DNA of 18,301 nt from Gemmatimonas sp. (GTDB taxonomy: Bacteria > Gemmatimonadota > Gemmatimonadetes > Gemmatimonadales > Gemmatimonadaceae). The stretch spans positions 1 through 18,301 of the forward strand of contig NZ_JANPLK010000005.1 of the NCBI RefSeq assembly GCF_031426495.1. The letters are read 5' to 3'. A program made the translations under genes and the position numbers. A model generated the notes under the pieces. That model was not told the DNA's origin and ran no database searches. It was given only the letters and a program-made list of their open reading frames with translations. Of this stretch, positions 6,402 through 13,096 are shown one piece after another; position 1 is the first letter of the stretch, and each line of letters opens with the position of its first letter.

Positions 6402-6974
6402 ATGCGCCTCCGCTCCCTGCTTGTTGCTGCTGCGATCGCCCTTCCCTCGGCCGCGGCGGCCCAGCCCGTTCAGGTCAACTACACCGTAACCGGCTCCGCT
6501 GGAAACTGGCTGCTCGACTTCAGCGTCTTCAATAACATCGGTCCCGGCGGACAGAGCCTGTACTTCTTCGGCACCTCGCTCGGCACCGGCGGATCGGCCG
6601 TTGTCGCGAGTCCGGGTTCCTTTGGAGTCTGGGGCAGCGGCGCGGCGTGGTCGAACACGAGCTACGGCGGGAGTTCAACCACGTACGACAACAACTGGAT
6701 CGGCGGTGGCATCGCCAACGGCGTCACGCAGAGCGGGTTCCAGGTGCAACTCGCGACGCTCGCTGCTCCGACCAGTGTCTCATGGTTCGCCTACCAGTCC
6801 GGTGGCGCGTCGTATGACGGCTCCGACGCGTTCTACAAAGGCGATAACCCGGGATTCGAGGGAACGACGGGCATCCAAACGACCGTGCCCGAGCCCGCGT
6901 CCGTTGCGCTCATGGGCTTCGGACTCGTTGCAGTCGGTGTCGCCGCTCGCCGCCGCTCAGCGAATCTGGCCTAG
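6402..6974 (+). CDS. PEP-CTERM sorting-domain surface protein
   Basis: The 190-residue product starts with a signal peptide (MRLRSLLVAAAIALPSAAAAQ). A Gly/Ser/Tyr/Asn-rich beta-type body fills residues 22-160. It ends with a textbook PEP-CTERM tail: VPEPA at 162-166, a hydrophobic helix at 167-181 and the RRR cluster at 183-185. Such proteins are cut and sorted by an exosortase, usually in exopolysaccharide-producing Gram-negative bacteria; no exosortase gene is in the window. The body matches no family I recognise. The ATG at 6402 sits just before the signal peptide; the 28-residue upstream extension lacks signal character. A strong intrinsic terminator follows, so this gene is probably a single-gene transcript. 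Confidence 0.85.
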   Translation: MRLRSLLVAAAIALPSAAAAQPVQVNYTVTGSAGNWLLDFSVFNNIGPGGQSLYFFGTSLGTGGSAVVASPGSFGVWGSGAAWSNTSYGGSSTTYDNNWIGGGIANGVTQSGFQVQLATLAAPTSVSWFAYQSGGASYDGSDAFYKGDNPGFEGTTGIQTTVPEPASVALMGFGLVAVGVAARRRSANLA

Positions 6975-7012
6975 CACGGCAGGTGGGGGGACGGCGGACA
7001 TCAGGAGTTCGT

Positions 7013-7043
7013 GAACGGCGCTCAGGTGAGCGCCGTTCTTTTT
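7013..7043 (+). terminator. Rho-independent terminator after the PEP-CTERM gene
   Basis: GAACGGCGCTC (7013-7023) and GAGCGCCGTTC (7028-7038) are a perfect 11-bp stem around the loop AGGT, followed by TTTTT (7039-7043). It lies 38 bp past the PEP-CTERM stop and separates that gene from the sigma factor operon. Confidence 0.93.
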
Positions 7044-7104
7044 CCTGTAACTGAACGACGGTGCCTCAAACATTCAAACCGCTACAACCCTTTGCATGGT
7101 CGGT

Positions 7105-7132
7105 GCATCCAATGCGAGGGCGCCGGCGAACG
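7105..7132 (+). promoter_or_regulatory. Candidate autoregulatory SigK-like promoter of the sigma operon
   Basis: GCATCC (7105-7110) is followed after 16 bp by CGAACG (7127-7132). The -35 side shares GTGCATCCAA with the minus-strand promoter of the fasciclin gene (GTGCATCCAACGC versus GTGCATCCAATGC here). This is expected if the sigma factor activates its own gene. The -10 match is weaker than at the fasciclin gene. Confidence 0.45.
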
Positions 7133-7293
7133 CTGATATGAACCCCGTCGGAGCGCTCGTGCATTTCGGGACACATCATCGCGTCAGTCGACTTCGCCCA
7201 GGCATGGACAACGCTACATCATCACCGGAAGGCAGCAGGCGGGACGACGTGCGGGCGCATCTGTCGCTTGTGACCGGGTCCTTCGCCCCCGTC

Positions 7294-7875
7294 ATGTCGA
7301 GCGCCACCCCGTTGCTGCCACGGATCGCGGCGGGCGACGAGCTGGCGGTGCGCGAGTGCGTCGAGCGCTATGGGGCGCTGATCTGGTCGCTGGTACGACG
7401 CTGGTCGCCAGACCCGCGTGACGCCGACGATGCGGTGCAGGAGGTGTTCGTCGATCTCTGGCGCAGTGCCGCGCGATATGAACCCACGCGCTCCACGGAG
7501 GCGGGTTGGGTGGCGATGGTGACGCGTCGCCGGCTGATCGATCGCTTGCGCCGGCGGCAGCGGGCGGTGGAACTCGAGCCGCTCCCCGACGATTTCGATC
7601 TGGCTCACGATGAACAATCCGACGATGCGCGCGACGATCGCGTGGAGCGCGCGCGGGCGGCGTTGCGGGCGTTGCCCGAGGCGCAGCGTACGATCCTGGA
7701 GCTGTCGCTGCTGCATGGCCGCACGCACGATGAGATCGCCAAGGCCACGAATACGCCGTTGGGTACGGTGAAGTCGCACATCCGTCGCGGGCTGCAGCGT
7801 GCGCGGGCGATGCTACAGCACGCGAACGACCTGCATCAGGCGACGGACGCGACGAACGAGGAGCACGACTCATGA
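7294..7875 (+). CDS. ECF RNA polymerase sigma factor, SigK-like
   Basis: The 193-residue sigma factor has a region 2 at about residues 25-90, with DADDAVQEVFVDLWR at 43-57 and WVAMVTRRRLIDRLRRR in the -10-binding part. Region 4 covers about 121-175, with the helix-turn-helix HDEIAKATNTPLGTVKSH. There is no region 1.1 or 3. The frame is open to ATG codons at 7096, 7138 and 7204; I chose 7294 because it gives the normal ECF length and starts just before region 2, but 7204 is possible and 7096 would lie upstream of the proposed promoter. Its TGA overlaps the anti-sigma ATG (ATGA). The RskA-type partner and neighbouring fasciclin gene suggest the ECF19/SigK group. Group assignment is inference; the sigma-70 family call is firm. 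Confidence 0.88.
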   Translation: MSSATPLLPRIAAGDELAVRECVERYGALIWSLVRRWSPDPRDADDAVQEVFVDLWRSAARYEPTRSTEAGWVAMVTRRRLIDRLRRRQRAVELEPLPDDFDLAHDEQSDDARDDRVERARAALRALPEAQRTILELSLLHGRTHDEIAKATNTPLGTVKSHIRRGLQRARAMLQHANDLHQATDATNEEHDS

Positions 7876-8651
7876 CCAGGAAGGAGAACGACGGACCGGA
7901 TATCGCTACCCGGGACGAGCTGCTGATCGGCGAGCTCACGGCCGCGCTGGCGGCGGAGTCGATGTCGGCGCAGGACGCGCTGCCGCCTGGCGTTGCCGCG
8001 CGCGCCATTGCCGCGGGCGAGGTGATCGTACCGCTCAAGCCCACGTTCGCGCCGTACAACACGGTGGTGGTGTTGCCACCGGCCCCTTCGCCGGAGGCCA
8101 GCGCGCCGACGGCGACTGCGACCTCTGCGCCCGCGCGCCGATCGTTCGCGGTGTGGGGCGGCTGGTTGGCCGCCGCGGCGATGTTGGCGTTGTGGGCACG
8201 CGGGCCCGCTGCGCCGCCTGCCGTCGTCGCGGCGGTGCCTGCCACATCATCGGCTGCTGCGTCGTGGGTGCGCGATTCACTGATTGCGGTGGATTCTGCC
8301 ATCACCCGAATCGCTTGGGCGCCGACCGCCGATTCCACCGCACTCGGCGCCAGTGGCGACGTGGTGTGGAGCACGCGCGCGCAGCGCGGCGTGATGCGTT
8401 TGATCGGGCTCAAGTCGAACGACGCGCGCCGATGGCAGTATCAACTGTGGATCTTCGACAAGACACGAGATCAACGCTATCCGGTAGACGGCGGTGTGTT
8501 CGACGTGCCGGCCGGCGCGACCGAAGTGTTCGTGCCGATCAACGCCCGAGTGCCGGTAGGAAGCGCGGTGATGTTCGCGGTGTCGGTCGAAGCGCCCGGC
8601 GGCGTGGTGGTGAGCACCCGCGAACGGGTGGCGCTGCTGGCCGCGTTGTAG
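7872..8651 (+). CDS. RskA-type membrane anti-sigma factor
   Basis: The 259-residue product has a cytoplasmic N-terminus of about 90 residues, one membrane helix at about 93-109 (FAVWGGWLAAAAMLALW), and a periplasmic RskA-like domain at about 165-259. That domain contains WQYQLWIFDK, GGVFDVPAG and FAVSVEAPGGVVVS, the typical anti-sigma-K C-terminal pattern. It should hold the adjacent sigma factor inactive at the membrane until proteolysis or an envelope or redox signal releases it. The N-terminal part has no cysteine, so it is not a zinc anti-sigma (HxxxCxxC) domain. GAGGAG lies eight nt before the ATG, and a 4-nt ATGA overlap couples it to the sigma gene. A Pro/Ala-rich stretch at 67-90 joins the sigma-binding part to the helix. 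Confidence 0.88.
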   Translation: MTRKENDGPDIATRDELLIGELTAALAAESMSAQDALPPGVAARAIAAGEVIVPLKPTFAPYNTVVVLPPAPSPEASAPTATATSAPARRSFAVWGGWLAAAAMLALWARGPAAPPAVVAAVPATSSAAASWVRDSLIAVDSAITRIAWAPTADSTALGASGDVVWSTRAQRGVMRLIGLKSNDARRWQYQLWIFDKTRDQRYPVDGGVFDVPAGATEVFVPINARVPVGSAVMFAVSVEAPGGVVVSTRERVALLAAL

Positions 8652-8703
8652 CGGATTCGTGGTCGGATTGCTTCGGGGAGCTCGAGTGAACGGATAGGCT
8701 GCT

Positions 8704-8824
8704 GGTTCACGCGAAGATCGCGAAGGGCCGCGAAGGAACGCGAAGAAAAGCAACAGCACAATCTTTACTTTTCAGTTGCTGTTCTTCGCGTTCCTTCGCG
8801 AACTTCGCGCCCTTCGCGTGAACC
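8704..8824. repeat. Long palindrome with 9-bp CGCGAAG subrepeats, copy 2
   Basis: This is the same element as at 5131-5232. It begins GGTTCACGCGAAG and ends CTTCGCGTGAACC, with arms of about 50 bp made of 9-10 bp CGCGAAG units and an A/T-rich loop containing AATCTTTACTTTTC. TGAACGGATA lies seven bp before the left end, as in copy 1. The unit order differs between the copies and between arms, as if units had been shuffled or gene-converted. It fills the 8652-8902 gap between the anti-sigma gene and the M20 peptidase and could end the sigma operon transcript. Confidence 0.88.
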
Positions 8825-8902
8825 AAAAAGCTCATGACCGTCAGCGCCGGCGATAGTCGCCGCGCCCCTGTCGGAGCCACCATCCTGCCCGCAGCTTTGG
8901 GC

Positions 8903-10486
8903 ATGGCCTCTTTCCGTCGTGCTTTCGTGGCGTCCGCACTCTTCGCCGTCGCCCTCGCCATTCTCGCTGCCCCCCCGCTCCAAGCCCAGCAGCTCCGTCC
9001 CGCCGTCGATGCGTGGCGGAAGACCCACGAGCGCGAGATTCTCGACGAAGCGTTCGCCCTCATGGCCATACCCAACGTGGCCTCCGACACCGCGAACATT
9101 CGCCGCAATGTGGAGTTTCTCACGGCGGCGTTTGCCAAGCGCGGCGTGGCCATGCGGCCGCTGCGAGCGCCCACGGGCGGTAGCCCAGCGCTGTTTGGCG
9201 AACTCAAGGCGCCCGGGGCCACGCGCACCATCGTGATGTACGCGCACTACGACGGACAGCCGGTGGCCGGTGGCGGATGGAACGGCGATCCGTTCACTCC
9301 CGAGCTGCGTCGCTTTCAGAACAGTGTGGCCACCGATGCCGCGCCGATGCCTGCAAAAGGCGACACCATCGATCCCGCCGTGCGCATTCGCGCCCGCTCG
9401 GCCAGCGACGACAAGGGGCCGATCATTGCCATGTTGGCCGCGCTCGATGCGCTCAAGGCCGCGAAGAAAGCGCCCACGGTGAATGTGAAGTTCTTCCTGG
9501 AGGGTGAAGAAGAGGCTGGCTCGGCACACTTGGGTGACCTGCTCAAGGCGCACAAGGCGGTGCTGGGGGCCGACGCGTGGTTGTTCTTCGACGGCCCGAT
9601 CCACGTGAGCGGCGCACCGCAGCTCGTGCTTGGCGTGCGCGGCGTGATGGGTGTGGACATCACGTTCCACGGCCCCAATCGCGCCATGCACAGCGGTCAC
9701 TATGGCAACTGGGCCCCCAACCCAGGCGTGGCGGTGGCGCACTTTATTGCCAGTGTGCGCGACATGGACGGGCGCGTGAAGATCGCCGGCTTCTACGACG
9801 ACGTGCCGCCGATTTCCGATAGCGACCGCGCGTTGGGTAAAGCACTGTCGGCTACCGACGACTCCCTGCGCACGTCACTGGGCCTCGCGCGCACCGAAGC
9901 GAACAATGCCGCGTTGGGTGAGCGCATCATGCTGCCCGCGCTCAACATCCGCGGCATTCGCACCGGTGAAGTGGGTGGCGGTGCGGCCAACGCCGTGCCC
10001 ACCAGTGCCAGCGTGTCCATCGACTTCCGTTTGGTGCCCGATCAGCAGCCCACGCGCATCTGCGAGCTGGTCACGCGTCATCTCGCGTCGCTGGGGTACA
10101 CGGTGGCGACTGACCCCAACGCCGCCGCGCGCAGCACCGATCGCGCCCACCTCGCGTACTTGGGATGCGGTGGTGGCTACACCAGCGTGAGCGTAGCGTC
10201 TACGCTGCCGTCGGTGCGCGCGGTGAAAGCGCTGATGGGTCGCGCGTACGGTCGCGAGCCGTTCGTGATGCCGATGCTGGGCGGGTCGCTGCCGCTGTTT
10301 CACTTCGTCGAGCAGCTCGGGGCCACGGTCATTACGGTGCCCACGGTGAACGCCGACAACAGTCAGCACGCGCCGAATGAGAACCTGCGCATCGGCAATC
10401 TGTGGGACGGCATCGGCGTGATGGCCGAGCTGATGGCGGGGTTGGGGCCACTGTGGCCGGGTGGAGCGACGCCGGTGATGAAGTAG
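8903..10486 (+). CDS. Secreted M20-family metallopeptidase (dipeptidase-like)
   Basis: The 527-residue product has a signal peptide (residues 1-29, FVASALFAVALAILAAPPLQAQ). The M20 fold carries a di-zinc site: MYAHYDGQP (His115, Asp117), SASDDKGP (Asp169/170), FLEGEEEAGS (Glu202-204), FFDGP (Asp230) and a late His in NSQHAPNENL. The lid/dimer domain begins near 250, with HSGHYGNWAPNPG. M20 enzymes of this shape cleave dipeptides or aminoacyl conjugates, here probably in the periplasm; the exact substrate is unknown. An ATG at 8834 is in frame, but 8903 places the signal peptide at the N-terminus. One base separates its stop from the first possible DUF2071 start, so the genes downstream may be co-transcribed. 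Confidence 0.9.
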   Translation: MASFRRAFVASALFAVALAILAAPPLQAQQLRPAVDAWRKTHEREILDEAFALMAIPNVASDTANIRRNVEFLTAAFAKRGVAMRPLRAPTGGSPALFGELKAPGATRTIVMYAHYDGQPVAGGGWNGDPFTPELRRFQNSVATDAAPMPAKGDTIDPAVRIRARSASDDKGPIIAMLAALDALKAAKKAPTVNVKFFLEGEEEAGSAHLGDLLKAHKAVLGADAWLFFDGPIHVSGAPQLVLGVRGVMGVDITFHGPNRAMHSGHYGNWAPNPGVAVAHFIASVRDMDGRVKIAGFYDDVPPISDSDRALGKALSATDDSLRTSLGLARTEANNAALGERIMLPALNIRGIRTGEVGGGAANAVPTSASVSIDFRLVPDQQPTRICELVTRHLASLGYTVATDPNAAARSTDRAHLAYLGCGGGYTSVSVASTLPSVRAVKALMGRAYGREPFVMPMLGGSLPLFHFVEQLGATVITVPTVNADNSQHAPNENLRIGNLWDGIGVMAELMAGLGPLWPGGATPVMK

Positions 10487-10487
10487 G

Positions 10488-11279
10488 ATGTTGTCTGCAA
10501 TGTCCATCGCCGCACGACTCCGCCGGCATCCATTCCCGGTCGCGGCGCACTTCGATCGCGTGGTCGCGCTCTCGTTCGCTTTTCCGGCGCACGTGGTGCA
10601 GCCGCTGGTGCCGCGGTCGCTATCGCTCGACGTCTTCAACGGCTACGCGTTCGTGGCGGTGGCGATGGTGTGGACACGGGCACTCCGGCCCGCGTGGCTT
10701 CCCGCGATATTCGGACAGGATTTCTTTCTCGCTGGGTACCGTGTGTTCACGCGCTTTCAGGAGCCATCCGGACGACGGTTGCGCGGACTTCGCATTCTGC
10801 GCAGTACGACCGATAAGCACCGGATGGTACGCGCCGGGAACCTCATGACGGGCTATCGCTACTCGCACGTGAACGTGAGCGTGCAGGAGCGCGATGCCCT
10901 GCTGAACGTGACGACGACCGACGCGTCGGGAGCGACGGCGCTGGATGTACGACTCGACCTCTCGCCCCATGTCGCGGAGCGCGATGTGCCGATGCCCGTC
11001 GGCTCGCCGTTCGCGAGCTGGACCGAGGCACGTCGCTTTGCCGGACCGATGCCGTTCACGTTCAGCCCGGAAGGCGACGACACCATGGTGGTGGTGGAGG
11101 GCAGCCGGCAGCATTGGACGCCGCGTCCGATCGCGGTGACGTCGTGGCAGGTGTCGATGTTCAACGAGTCGCCGCTTTCCGCGGCCACGCCCCTGCTGGC
11201 GAACGCGTTCGTCGTGGATCATGTGGACTACGCGTGGAAGCGCGGGCGCGTCGTGCACGCGACGCCGGCGGCCGAGTAA
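10488..11279 (+). CDS. DUF2071 (YqjF-like) family protein
   Basis: The 263-residue product has the DUF2071 pattern: an N-terminal FPAHVVQPLVPRSLSLDVFNGYAFV stretch, then RVFTRF, RGLRILRSTTDKHRM and a central beta-rich region with SPEGDDTMVVVEGSR. The family has a barrel-like fold and no firm biochemical role. Starts are possible at 10488 or 10500; the second has AGGA 11 nt upstream. Its TAA overlaps the next ATG (TAATG). It belongs to a run of closely packed genes (M20 peptidase, this gene, a methyltransferase-like protein, a membrane protein). Function is unknown. Confidence 0.8.
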   Translation: MLSAMSIAARLRRHPFPVAAHFDRVVALSFAFPAHVVQPLVPRSLSLDVFNGYAFVAVAMVWTRALRPAWLPAIFGQDFFLAGYRVFTRFQEPSGRRLRGLRILRSTTDKHRMVRAGNLMTGYRYSHVNVSVQERDALLNVTTTDASGATALDVRLDLSPHVAERDVPMPVGSPFASWTEARRFAGPMPFTFSPEGDDTMVVVEGSRQHWTPRPIAVTSWQVSMFNESPLSAATPLLANAFVVDHVDYAWKRGRVVHATPAAE

Positions 11280-12043
11280 TGCCTGGAGTGGAGCGCGGAC
11301 CGTTCGACGGCGTGCTGAACATCGTGCGCTTCAATTGGCCGATGTTCTTGTTGACGCTGGCACTCGTGGTCGTGCTGCTCGGTGGTGCGGCGCAACTGAC
11401 GTCGCCCGGATGGCGCATCGTGCTCGCGGTCACCGCAGCGGGCCTCGCCGCCGGCACGTTCGTGTCGTTGGTGGTGTCGCACGTGATCTATGATCGCTCC
11501 GACCTGTATCGCTTCGCGTGGCTCACGCGCGTGTACGGCGACCGCACACCGAACACTGCTGTCTTTTGTCAGACGGGATTCGACGAAAGCTCGGCGCTGC
11601 TGCGCACGCGCACGCCCGGCACGCACTGGACGCTGATCGATCACTACGATCCCGCACGCATGACCGAGCCGTCGATCCAGCGCGCGCGCCAGCACTGTCC
11701 GCCGCCCGACGGAACCGTGGCCGCGCCATACCATGCATGGCCCACCACATCGCAGCAGGCTGACCTGGTGATCGGTATGCTTGCCGTGCACGAGCTGCGC
11801 CACTGCGATGAGCGCGCTGCGTGGTTTGGTGAGGCCGCGCGGACGTTGCAGCCCGGTGGCCGGGTGGTCGTGGTGGAGCATCTGCGCGATATGGCGAATC
11901 TGCTCGCGTTCGGGCCGGGCGCGCTGCACTTCCATTCTGCGGCCACTTGGCGGCGCAGTTGGGAGCGTGCGCGGCTCCGGGTGCGAGACGAATTCCGCAT
12001 CACGCCGTGGGTCGCGGTGTTCGTGTTGGAGCACGCCGCATGA
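11279..12043 (+). CDS. Membrane-anchored class I methyltransferase-like protein
   Basis: The 254-residue protein has two membrane helices (about residues 20-38 and 46-70). A Rossmann-type SAM-methyltransferase domain follows: HWTLIDHYDP at 116-125 (acidic strand 2), ADLVIGMLAVHELRHCDER at 161-179 (motif IV-like), and LQPGGRVVVVEHLRD at 190-204 (post-I/VI region). The usual motif I DxGxGxG is degenerate; the matching stretch is AVFCQTGFDES at 94-104, so SAM binding is uncertain. The ATG overlaps the DUF2071 stop by one base, and its own TGA overlaps the next ATG (ATGA). It could be an inactive or divergent enzyme acting on a lipid or quinone at the inner membrane; the substrate is unknown. Confidence 0.75.
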   Translation: MPGVERGPFDGVLNIVRFNWPMFLLTLALVVVLLGGAAQLTSPGWRIVLAVTAAGLAAGTFVSLVVSHVIYDRSDLYRFAWLTRVYGDRTPNTAVFCQTGFDESSALLRTRTPGTHWTLIDHYDPARMTEPSIQRARQHCPPPDGTVAAPYHAWPTTSQQADLVIGMLAVHELRHCDERAAWFGEAARTLQPGGRVVVVEHLRDMANLLAFGPGALHFHSAATWRRSWERARLRVRDEFRITPWVAVFVLEHAA

Positions 12044-12489
12044 CAGGGATGCTTGCCGTGTTACTGCCGCTACTCCCCGTTGTACTTCGCTTGGCCGGTG
12101 CCGGATTAGTCGCGCTGGCGCTCTTGCACGTACCAATGGGCCGGCAGCTGCGCTGGAGTGAGGAGGCCGCGCGGATGTCGCTCGCCGGCGAGTCGATCTT
12201 TCATGTGCACACGTTATTTGTGTGCATCATGCTGGTGTTGCTCGGTCTGCCGGCGCTGATCACGCCGCGCGTATTCCTCGACGTATCACCCGCTGGGGCG
12301 TGGCTGGCCGGTATGGGTCTGGTGATCTTCGCGCTCCGGCTCTGGGTGCAGTGGTTCGTCTTTCCCGCCTCCTTGTGGCGCGGCAAGCGATTCGAGTCGT
12401 CCATGCACCTGCTGTTCACGGTGATCTGGAGTGCGCTCACGGTGCTGTTCGCGCTCTGTGTACTCGTTCAGCTCGGGCGCATCGGCTAG
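12040..12489 (+). CDS. Four-helix membrane protein of unknown function
   Basis: The 149-residue product is almost entirely hydrophobic. Helices lie at about residues 5-29, 55-75, 86-108 and 122-145. Histidines fall at or near membrane boundaries (His30, FHVHTLF with His55/57, and His123), which is compatible with metal or haem contact, though this is speculation. I do not recognise the family. The ATGA overlap with the methyltransferase-like gene makes a functional link likely. The gene ends 27 bp before the converging DoxX-like gene; a short stem CGGCC/GGCCG at 12490-12504 lies between them without a T-tract. Confidence 0.75.
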   Translation: MTGMLAVLLPLLPVVLRLAGAGLVALALLHVPMGRQLRWSEEAARMSLAGESIFHVHTLFVCIMLVLLGLPALITPRVFLDVSPAGAWLAGMGLVIFALRLWVQWFVFPASLWRGKRFESSMHLLFTVIWSALTVLFALCVLVQLGRIG

Positions 12490-12516
12490 CGGCCAAGCAG
12501 GCCGAATCGCGGTTGC

Positions 12517-12876
12517 TCAGCGGCGAACGCTGGTGGCCCAGTACCAGATCATCGTGATGAAGCCCGCATTGAGCGCCACCATGCCGGCGGCCGAAATCAG
12601 CAGGTCGGCCGCCAACGCGATCTCGAGCACGTTCATCGACACGAGGGCGAGTGTCTGCACGGCAGCGCAGGGCACGCGCTGCCAGCCGCTGAACACCCAG
12701 AGACCGAGCACGATCTCGCCCACGCCAATGGCCTTGGTGGCAAGGTCTGCGTGTCGTTCGCCGAGCACGCGGGCGACGATCGCGCGGTGTCGCGGGATCC
12801 CGCGCAACAGCTTGCTGTACAGCCCGTGGAAGATCCACACGGACCCGATCAGGATCTGCGCAACGAGTAGTATCAC
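12517..12876 (-). CDS. DoxX-like small membrane protein
   Basis: The 119-residue protein has four predicted helices, beginning with ILLVAQILIGSVWIFHGLYSKLL. It continues with IGVGEIVLGLWVFSGW and ends in WYWATSVRR. This is the layout of DoxX-like (DoxX_3-type) proteins; its role is not known. I chose the GTG at 12876, which overlaps the DUF2256 stop (GTGA) and has a purine-rich GGGGAAGGGGG just upstream. A longer frame to 12942 only overlaps the DUF2256 gene. Confidence 0.8.
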   Translation of the reverse strand: MILLVAQILIGSVWIFHGLYSKLLRGIPRHRAIVARVLGERHADLATKAIGVGEIVLGLWVFSGWQRVPCAAVQTLALVSMNVLEIALAADLLISAAGMVALNAGFITMIWYWATSVRR

Positions 12877-13058
12877 CCCGCCCCCTTCCCCATCCGGCAC
12901 TTGTCGCTGCAGTAACGCACGTTCGCCCAGTCGCGCTCCCACTTTTTGCGCCAGCTGAAGGGCCGGCCGCAGCGGGCGCAGAGTTTATCGGGGTGGCCGT
13001 TTACGCCTTGGCCGCGGACGCCGCCGTCGCGCGGGCGTTTGGATTCTCGTGAAGGCAT
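12873..13058 (-). CDS. DUF2256 zinc-ribbon protein
   Basis: The 61-residue product carries the DUF2256 signature CARCGRPFSWRKKWERDWANV followed by RYCSDKCR. The four cysteines (27, 30, 50, 54) form a CxxC...CxxxC zinc knuckle. The family is widespread and uncharacterised. The ATG at 13058 has GGGGAG close upstream (short 2-nt spacing), and the residues before CARC are basic. It is divergent from the histidine kinase gene that starts at 13097 and is coupled to the DoxX-like gene by a GTGA overlap. The gene is small and easily missed. Confidence 0.85.
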   Translation of the reverse strand: MPSRESKRPRDGGVRGQGVNGHPDKLCARCGRPFSWRKKWERDWANVRYCSDKCRMGKGAG

Positions 13059-13096
13059 CGCTCCCCAAGCGATGCGCGGCGGTGCAGAGTTCCCGG

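Noticed and set aside
12490..12504. Bidirectional terminator between the converging membrane protein genes
   Set aside because: Only a 5-bp CGGCC/GGCCG stem with no T-run on either strand; too weak to call.
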